This document shows positions 5,723-8,985 of a stretch of 8,985 bases of DNA, in pieces; within the stretch, counting starts at the first letter, position 1, and the number at the start of each line of letters is the position of its first letter. A model generated the notes under the pieces. That model searched no databases, was not told the DNA's origin, and worked only from the letters and a program-made list of their open reading frames with translations. This DNA is from Candidatus Bathyarchaeota archaeon. Lineage in GTDB: Archaea; Thermoproteota; Bathyarchaeia; Bathyarchaeales; Bathyarchaeaceae. Location of the stretch: the NCBI GenBank assembly GCA_020350305.1, contig CP070709.1, forward strand, positions 633,799 through 642,783, written 5' to 3'. The position numbers and the translations under genes are program-made.

Positions 5723-5734
5723 TGCATGCATGCA
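5723..5734. repeat. TGCATGCATGCA palindrome, upstream of the PUA-NAC operon
   Basis: A perfect copy of the 12-mer seen at 3721-3732 and 4702-4713. It ends nine bases before the palindromic TATA region at 5743-5758. Confidence 0.6.
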
Positions 5735-5742
5735 CACACAGA

Positions 5743-5758
5743 ATAAGTTATAACTTAT
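5743..5758 (+). promoter_or_regulatory. Palindromic TATA region of the PUA-NAC operon
   Basis: ATAAGTTATAACTTAT is a perfect 16-bp palindrome with a TATA-like core (GTTATAAC). Transcription from it should start near 5777 and give a leader of about 30 bases with GGTGA (5800-5804) before the ATG at 5809. Because the palindrome covers the TATA element itself, a dimeric repressor bound there would block TBP (inference). Confidence 0.45.
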
Positions 5759-5808
5759 GATTCTCCCACAACTATTCTTCATACTTGTCGAATTGCACTG
5801 GTGAAAAC

Positions 5809-6288
5809 ATGCGTGACAAACCTGATGATCTTCAAAAGATTAGGAGCATAGCAGATTATCAGTTTGGGAAGAATGTCGGAGAGAAACTTTTCCCAGACAA
5901 TGTTAAGATCATCTATTCCAAAAGGACGGGAAGAATACGTTATGTGTATTTAAGAAAGAAGCGGTTAGCCACTTTGCGACCCACCAATGGCCTTTTTTCT
6001 ATAGCTATTACGGGGGCTAAAAGGATAATGGATTGTATGGATTCTCCGCGGTTGTGGGTTCGAATTCAAGAAGAAGCCGAACCGTTCGTTGCTAAAGGCA
6101 GGAGTGTCTTTGCCAAGCATGTAGTTGACGCTGACGTAGAGATACGCCCTCAAGAGGAAGTTATCGTTATAAATGCTAAGGATGAGGTGTTAGCGGTTGG
6201 GAGAGCTTTGCTCACTGGAGAGGAGATGAAAGCGTTTGAGCGAGGCGTGGCAGTACGGGTGCGAAGGGGTGTGAAAGAAGAAAGTTAA
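5809..6288 (+). CDS. Archaeal PUA-domain RNA-binding protein
   Basis: A 159-residue protein with a C-terminal PUA domain at about 82-154: WVRIQEEAEPFVAKGRSVFA, the DADVEIRPQEEVIVIN turn, then DEVLAVGRALLTGEEM. PUA domains bind structured RNA in tRNA- and rRNA-modifying enzymes. The N-terminal part (IADYQFGKNVGEKLFP, then YSKRTGRIRYVYL and LATLRPTNGLF) resembles the region before the PUA domain in proteins related to archaeosine transglycosylase partners, but no catalytic domain is present. ATG at 5809 is preferred over the upstream TTG at 5785 because GGTGA lies four bases before it. It is followed 38 bases later by NAC, a pairing familiar in archaea, and is probably cotranscribed with it. 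The RNA target cannot be read from the sequence. Confidence 0.87.
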   Translation: MRDKPDDLQKIRSIADYQFGKNVGEKLFPDNVKIIYSKRTGRIRYVYLRKKRLATLRPTNGLFSIAITGAKRIMDCMDSPRLWVRIQEEAEPFVAKGRSVFAKHVVDADVEIRPQEEVIVINAKDEVLAVGRALLTGEEMKAFERGVAVRVRRGVKEES

Positions 6289-6326
6289 TGAAGGTTATGT
6301 TAGAATAATGCTTAGTTGGAGGATCT

Positions 6327-6698
6327 GTGTTGCGTAGGAAGAGAGTAAGTCCGAGAGAGGCGAAGCGGATGATGCAGCGTATGGGGCTGAGCATGGGAGA
6401 GATGCCTGATGTTCAGGAGGTTATCTTACGAACAAGTACAAAGGAAATAATAGTAGAGAGTCCGGAGGTTGCTTTGCTTGAAATGCAGGGGCAGAAAATC
6501 TTTCAGGTTACTGGCGGGAAGGTCACTGAGAAAGAGATTGAGGTTGAGAAGGTAAAGAAGAAGGTGGCTATCCCAGAGGAGGATATTAGACTTGTTGCGG
6601 ATCAGACAGGTAAGAGCATGGAGGAGGCGAGGAGAGTGCTAGAAGAGACAGAGGGCGATCTTGCAAGAGCTATTCTCCTACTACAAACAAAGGGATAA
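6327..6698 (+). CDS. nac: Nascent polypeptide-associated complex protein (archaeal NAC, alpha type)
   Basis: A 123-residue protein with the full archaeal NAC design. The N-terminus is basic and methionine-rich (REAKRMMQRMGLSMGEM) for ribosome contact; the NAC domain at about 27-70 contains VQEVILRTSTKEIIVESPEV and FQVTGGKV; the UBA domain at about 83-121 has EDIRLVADQTGKS and EEARRVLEETEGDLARAILLL. Archaeal NAC forms a homodimer that binds nascent chains at the ribosome exit. GTG at 6327 is four bases, and TTG at 6330 seven bases, after GGAGG (6318-6322); either may be the true start. It lies 38 bases behind the PUA gene and 35 bases before the GNAT gene, in an apparent operon. Confidence 0.96.
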   Translation: MLRRKRVSPREAKRMMQRMGLSMGEMPDVQEVILRTSTKEIIVESPEVALLEMQGQKIFQVTGGKVTEKEIEVEKVKKKVAIPEEDIRLVADQTGKSMEEARRVLEETEGDLARAILLLQTKG

Positions 6699-6733
6699 GA
6701 AAATAACAACTCCTCTTATACGTTGAATGTACT

Positions 6734-7368
6734 ATGCGTGAAATAAATTCGGATTCCAAAATCGAAATCATAGACATAACTGAAAACAGCGAGTATGAGA
6801 AGTGCCTCTACAAGTGTCTTGCACCAATGCCTTTCCGAAAATACAGGAAGAGACGCGAGTACATAGACGTAGCTATCCCTAACGGTTTCACAAAAAAGTT
6901 TTGATTTCCAACGGGCAAGTTGTTGGTCAAATCGAATATGCACCACCAGAAGCGTGTGGTTACCCTATCACCGGCAATGACATCATAGTGATGAACTGCA
7001 TTTGCGTGCTAAGAAAAGCGAAAGGACGCAACCTTGGAAAGCAGTTATTAACTGATATGATGAAAAGCGAAAGGAAGGCGGTTGGCTTCGCCACAATAGC
7101 TCTAGAAAACAATTGGAGCCCATTGTTCAAAAAATGGCAGATGGAAAAATTCGGCTTCAAATCACTTGACTCAGTCGAAGTGATGCATAAAACAAAACAC
7201 AAGGGAGAACGCTTCAAAATACACCTCATGTGGTTACCAACAACCAAAAACGCAAATCCGCCTACATGGGACAAATCAAAACTCCTAGAAGGCGAACGCT
7301 TCTGCATCGCCCACCCACTCTACCACCCAAAAAAACCAAAACTAAAAGAAATCCTTGAAAAATGCTAA
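6734..7368 (+). CDS. GNAT-type acetyltransferase, split by a -1 frameshift
   Basis: Frame one starts at ATG 6734 (MREINSDSKIEIID) and ends at TGA 6902-6904 after 56 codons. The protein continues in the -1 frame through LISNGQVVGQIEYAPPEA to TAA at 7366-7368. Joined at 6892-6898 it gives about 211 residues without a gap: AIPNGFTKK then VLISNG. Both halves are needed for one domain: the first includes PFRKYRKRREYIDVAIPNGF, the second the acetyl-CoA-binding loop RKAKGRNLGKQLL and a conserved-looking C-terminus (HLMWLPTTKNANPPTWDKSKLLEG). I recognise the whole as a GNAT-fold family seen in archaea and clostridia; its substrate is unknown. The break may be programmed frameshifting, a disabling mutation, or a homopolymer sequencing error (A6 for A7). 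No ribosome binding site is clear at 6734, so translation may follow NAC upstream. Confidence 0.78.
6892..6936 (+). other. Slippery heptamer A AAA AAG with stem-loop: candidate -1 frameshift site
   Basis: In the 0 frame the codons are ACA AAA AAG TTT TGA, so A AAA AAG (6892-6898) has the correct phase for tandem -1 slippage, after which GTT TTG ATT follows. The 0-frame stop is only one codon later. A stem-loop begins immediately: 6900-6907 pairs with 6929-6936 (eight pairs, one G-T wobble at 6902/6934) and CCAAC (6908-6912) with GTTGG (6922-6926), with a two-base bulge (6927-6928) and a nine-base loop. Depending on how much opens, the stem starts 1, 4 or 9 bases past the heptamer. Confidence 0.5.
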
Positions 7369-7478
7369 TTCTCTAGGCATTCCGGGAGCCATTAACATGA
7401 ATCAGCGCATCCTGACAAAAGCAAACTAGTTGGTCCTCTGGAAGCGTATGTAACGCGCACTCATTAGCGAAAGCTGCT

Positions 7479-7491
7479 TACATTTATTAAT
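7479..7491 (+). promoter_or_regulatory. Candidate TATA element before the DUF362 gene
   Basis: ACATTTATTAATT fits a TATA region centred near 7485. A transcript would begin near 7510, giving a short leader with GGGGAAAGG (7515-7523) before TTG at 7527. This argues against TTG at 7491 as the start. The gap 7369-7478 holds no gene that I can support. Confidence 0.45.
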
Positions 7492-7526
7492 TGCTTGACC
7501 CACAAAAAAGAACTGGGGAAAGGGTC

Positions 7527-8564
7527 TTGGCGTCTAATGAAATCATTTTGGTGAAGTCAAATATTGTATCGAACTTGGAAAACGCTTTGAAAATGGTGGG
7601 CATTGAAGATTTCACGGAGTCGGGCAAGGTGGCTTTGAAGCTACACATGGGCGAATATGGTAACCTCCACTACATCAGACCGCCTATTGTTGGTAGAATT
7701 GTTGAAATCCTTAAAGACTTAGGGAACTCTCCATATTTGTTCGATACACCAACTCTTTATCCCGGCAGCAGAGAAACCGTAGACAAATATCTGGACACAG
7801 CGAGAAGAAATGGCTTTTGTGAAGAAGTTGTTGGTTGCCCTATATTAATTTCAGATAGTGCCGTTCGCGTTCGAACGAATGGAGTACTTGGTGTGGTCGA
7901 AGTAGCCAGAGCTTTGTACGAAGCTGATGGGATATTAGTCTTGTCGCACGGCAAGGGGCACCCAGATTTGGGGTATGGAGGGGCGATCAAGAACTTGGCA
8001 ATGGGAGGTGTGGCAAAAAATACCAAGAAAGGTATACATACTGAATCTCAACCAATATTTGCGGCTGAATGCAGTGGATGTGGGGAATGCGTGAGTGCTT
8101 GTACCTCGGAAGGCGTTTCCCTGAAAGATAGTAAGGCTGTATTTAACTATGAAAACTGTTTTGGATGCGGCATCTGTATTGAGACTTGTCCAATGGGAGC
8201 GCTTGAACCAAGGAAAGCACCAATAAACGAGTTGTTCAGTGAAATATTCCTAGCAATGATGGAAGCGTTTGACCGCAAACCACTCCTTTTTATCAATGTT
8301 TTAATGGACATTACTCCTCGTTGTGATTGCTTTCCTTCAGCCGGAGAGGATGAAGGCTTTCCTATCTGTGATGATGTAGGAGTGTTGCTAGGGAGGGATG
8401 CTACATCGATAGACAACGCGTCCATAGATTTAATAGCCGAGAAATGTGGAAATGTGTTTGAAAGAATACATCACATTGACCCGCTGAAACTGATGAATAC
8501 AATTAAAGCGGACATGCACTCAAAGGGTTTGAAATTAGTGTCATATGTCGTCCGCGAATTCTAA
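7527..8564 (+). CDS. DUF362-family protein with two 4Fe-4S clusters
   Basis: A 345-residue cytoplasmic iron-sulfur protein of the DUF362 / 'uncharacterized Fe-S center protein' type. The N-terminal DUF362 domain (about 5-175) includes KVALKLHMGEYGN, PYLFDTPTLYPGSR and LSHGKGHPDLGYGGAIKNLA with MGG(V)A following. A ferredoxin insert has Cys 182, 185, 188, 192 (CSGCGECVSAC) and 211, 214, 217, 221 (CFGCGICIETCP), enough for two [4Fe-4S] clusters. The C-terminal part has INVLMDITPRCDC and DVGVLLGRDATSIDNASIDL, typical of this group. No reaction is established for the family as I know it; electron transfer is inferred from the clusters. TTG 7527 is chosen for its GGAAAGG site and TATA spacing; a frame from TTG 7491 would add 12 poorly conserved residues. 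It seems to be transcribed alone. Confidence 0.88.
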   Translation: MASNEIILVKSNIVSNLENALKMVGIEDFTESGKVALKLHMGEYGNLHYIRPPIVGRIVEILKDLGNSPYLFDTPTLYPGSRETVDKYLDTARRNGFCEEVVGCPILISDSAVRVRTNGVLGVVEVARALYEADGILVLSHGKGHPDLGYGGAIKNLAMGGVAKNTKKGIHTESQPIFAAECSGCGECVSACTSEGVSLKDSKAVFNYENCFGCGICIETCPMGALEPRKAPINELFSEIFLAMMEAFDRKPLLFINVLMDITPRCDCFPSAGEDEGFPICDDVGVLLGRDATSIDNASIDLIAEKCGNVFERIHHIDPLKLMNTIKADMHSKGLKLVSYVVREF

Positions 8565-8592
8565 TTTTCCGCTTTCCTCAAATTCCCTTTTC
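8565..8592 (+). terminator. Possible T-rich terminator after the DUF362 gene
   Basis: Directly after the stop the sequence is T- and C-rich (TTTTCC, CTTTCCTC, CCCTTTTC) with no hairpin. This fits an archaeal T-tract terminator, but the tract is interrupted. The following 8593-8765 contains no convincing gene. Confidence 0.3.
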
Positions 8593-8765
8593 AACCACGT
8601 ATTCTTGTTGCTACTTCCAAAACACGTTTTAACCTTTACAAGAAACTTATTAACGCCACACGCATCGTTTCACAGTACCTCTAGCTATGTTCTTCTTCTT
8701 TAATTCATGTGATTCTCATCATGGTTTAAATATTCTCACCCATGGTGAGCTGAGGTGCTTCCTGA

Positions 8766-8775
8766 ACATATTTAA
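8766..8775 (+). promoter_or_regulatory. Candidate TATA element of the aIF-1A gene
   Basis: ACATATTTAA is centred about 47 bases before the TTG at 8818, giving a leader of about 20 bases with GAGGT (8807-8811) six bases before the start. Another TATA-like stretch, TTTAAATATT near 8725-8734, is farther away and could serve as an alternative. Confidence 0.45.
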
Positions 8776-8817
8776 GTGGAGCCTCCCTATGTAAGCAGGC
8801 AATCCAGAGGTCTCATC

Positions 8818-8985
8818 TTGGGAAAAAGGAAGGTCAAAAGCGAAGAAGAACTCAAGAACATGGTGCTGCCTGCAGCCAACGATGTTCTAGGCATAGCGGA
8901 GAAAATGCTGGGGTTTGACAGGCTCCTAGTGAAATGTCAGGATGGGCATGAACGCCTCTGCAGAATACGTGGGAAGATGAAGAGA
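8818..8985 (+). CDS. eif1a: Translation initiation factor aIF-1A, N-terminal part (cut by window edge)
   Basis: The first 56 residues, MGKRKVKSEEELKNMVLPAA followed by NDVLGIAEKMLGFDRLLVKC and QDGHERLCRIRGKMKR, match archaeal/eukaryotic initiation factor 1A: a basic tail leading into the OB-fold. aIF-1A binds the A site of the small ribosomal subunit and helps to position initiator tRNA and mRNA. About the last half of the usual 100-115 residues is missing beyond 8985. The TTG start at 8818 is supported by GAGGT (8807-8811) and by an in-frame stop shortly upstream. It has its own promoter and probably belongs to a separate unit. Confidence 0.95.
   Translation, partial: MGKRKVKSEEELKNMVLPAANDVLGIAEKMLGFDRLLVKCQDGHERLCRIRGKMKR

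Noticed and set aside
3721..5734. CRISPR array from the repeated TGCATGCATGCA
   Set aside because: Copies are too short, irregularly spaced by hundreds of bases, fully palindromic, and no cas gene is present.
5785..5808. TTG 5785 as the start of the PUA protein
   Set aside because: ATG 5809 has GGTGA four bases upstream, whereas the TTG has no binding site; the eight extra residues do not resemble the family.
6189..6200. TTAGCGGTTG inside the PUA gene as another TTTAGNGGTT site
   Set aside because: It has one mismatch and lies in well-conserved coding sequence (VLAVGRA), so codon choice explains it.
7369..7490. tRNA or small gene between GNAT and DUF362
   Set aside because: No cloverleaf or T-loop consensus could be found on either strand, and only frames of about ten codons are present.
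7491..7526. TTG 7491 as the start of the DUF362 protein
   Set aside because: It lies inside the likely TATA region and has no ribosome binding site; TTG 7527 has GGAAAGG upstream and suitable promoter spacing.
8735..8749. Hairpin CTCACC-CAT-GGTGAG as a regulatory element
   Set aside because: Six pairs around a three-base loop in the gap before aIF-1A; with no T tract or known motif it is not distinguishable from chance.
8640..8760. C/D-box small RNA on the minus strand (ATGATGA at 8716-8723)
   Set aside because: A C-box-like sequence is present but no D box (CTGA) follows at a suitable distance on that strand.

Overview
The window looks like archaeal chromosomal DNA, most likely from the TACK side and possibly a Bathyarchaeia-type lineage. 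The evidence is a set of purely archaeal genes (aTrm56, aMBF1, archaeal NAC, aIF-1A, DUF996), TATA/BRE-type promoters about 25 bases before gene starts, GGTGA/GAGG ribosome binding sites, and frequent TTG and GTG starts. The lineage is an inference from gene content; no rRNA marker is present.

Layout. (1) Positions 1-2580, minus strand: the first codons of an unidentified gene (1-29) leaving the window, and an operon read from 2504 downwards of aMBF1, HflX and Trm56, all tied to ribosomes or tRNA. (2) 2581-2787: divergent promoter region with an 11-bp inverted repeat. (3) 2788-3429: DUF996 membrane protein, then a stretch (3430-3791) with only one doubtful ORF. (4) 3792-4577: a secreted, membrane-anchored surface protein, facing a membrane-anchored helical protein (4799-5419, minus) that is translationally coupled to a 36-residue winged-helix-like ORF (5416-5526). 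(5) 5527-5808: a repeat-rich divergent control region. (6) 5809-7368: PUA-domain protein, NAC, and a GNAT-type acetyltransferase whose frame is broken at a slippery site. (7) 7527-8564: DUF362 protein with two 4Fe-4S clusters. (8) 8818-8985: start of aIF-1A, cut by the window edge.

The common theme is translation: tRNA modification (Trm56), ribosome-associated factors (HflX, MBF1, NAC), initiation (aIF-1A) and a PUA RNA-binding protein. The intervening 2.5-5.7 kb holds membrane and surface proteins.

Three things stand out. First, the GNAT gene carries an A AAA AAG heptamer in exactly the phase needed for a -1 frameshift, one codon before the 0-frame stop and directly before a strong potential stem-loop. 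Second, hflX has no ATG, GTG or TTG start for its conserved N-terminus; a single base (1979) explains both the lost hflX start and the lost mbf1 stop of an ATGA overlap. Third, two short motifs, TGCATGCATGCA and TTTAGNGGTT, recur in the intergenic regions and twice lie together, suggesting a shared regulatory module.
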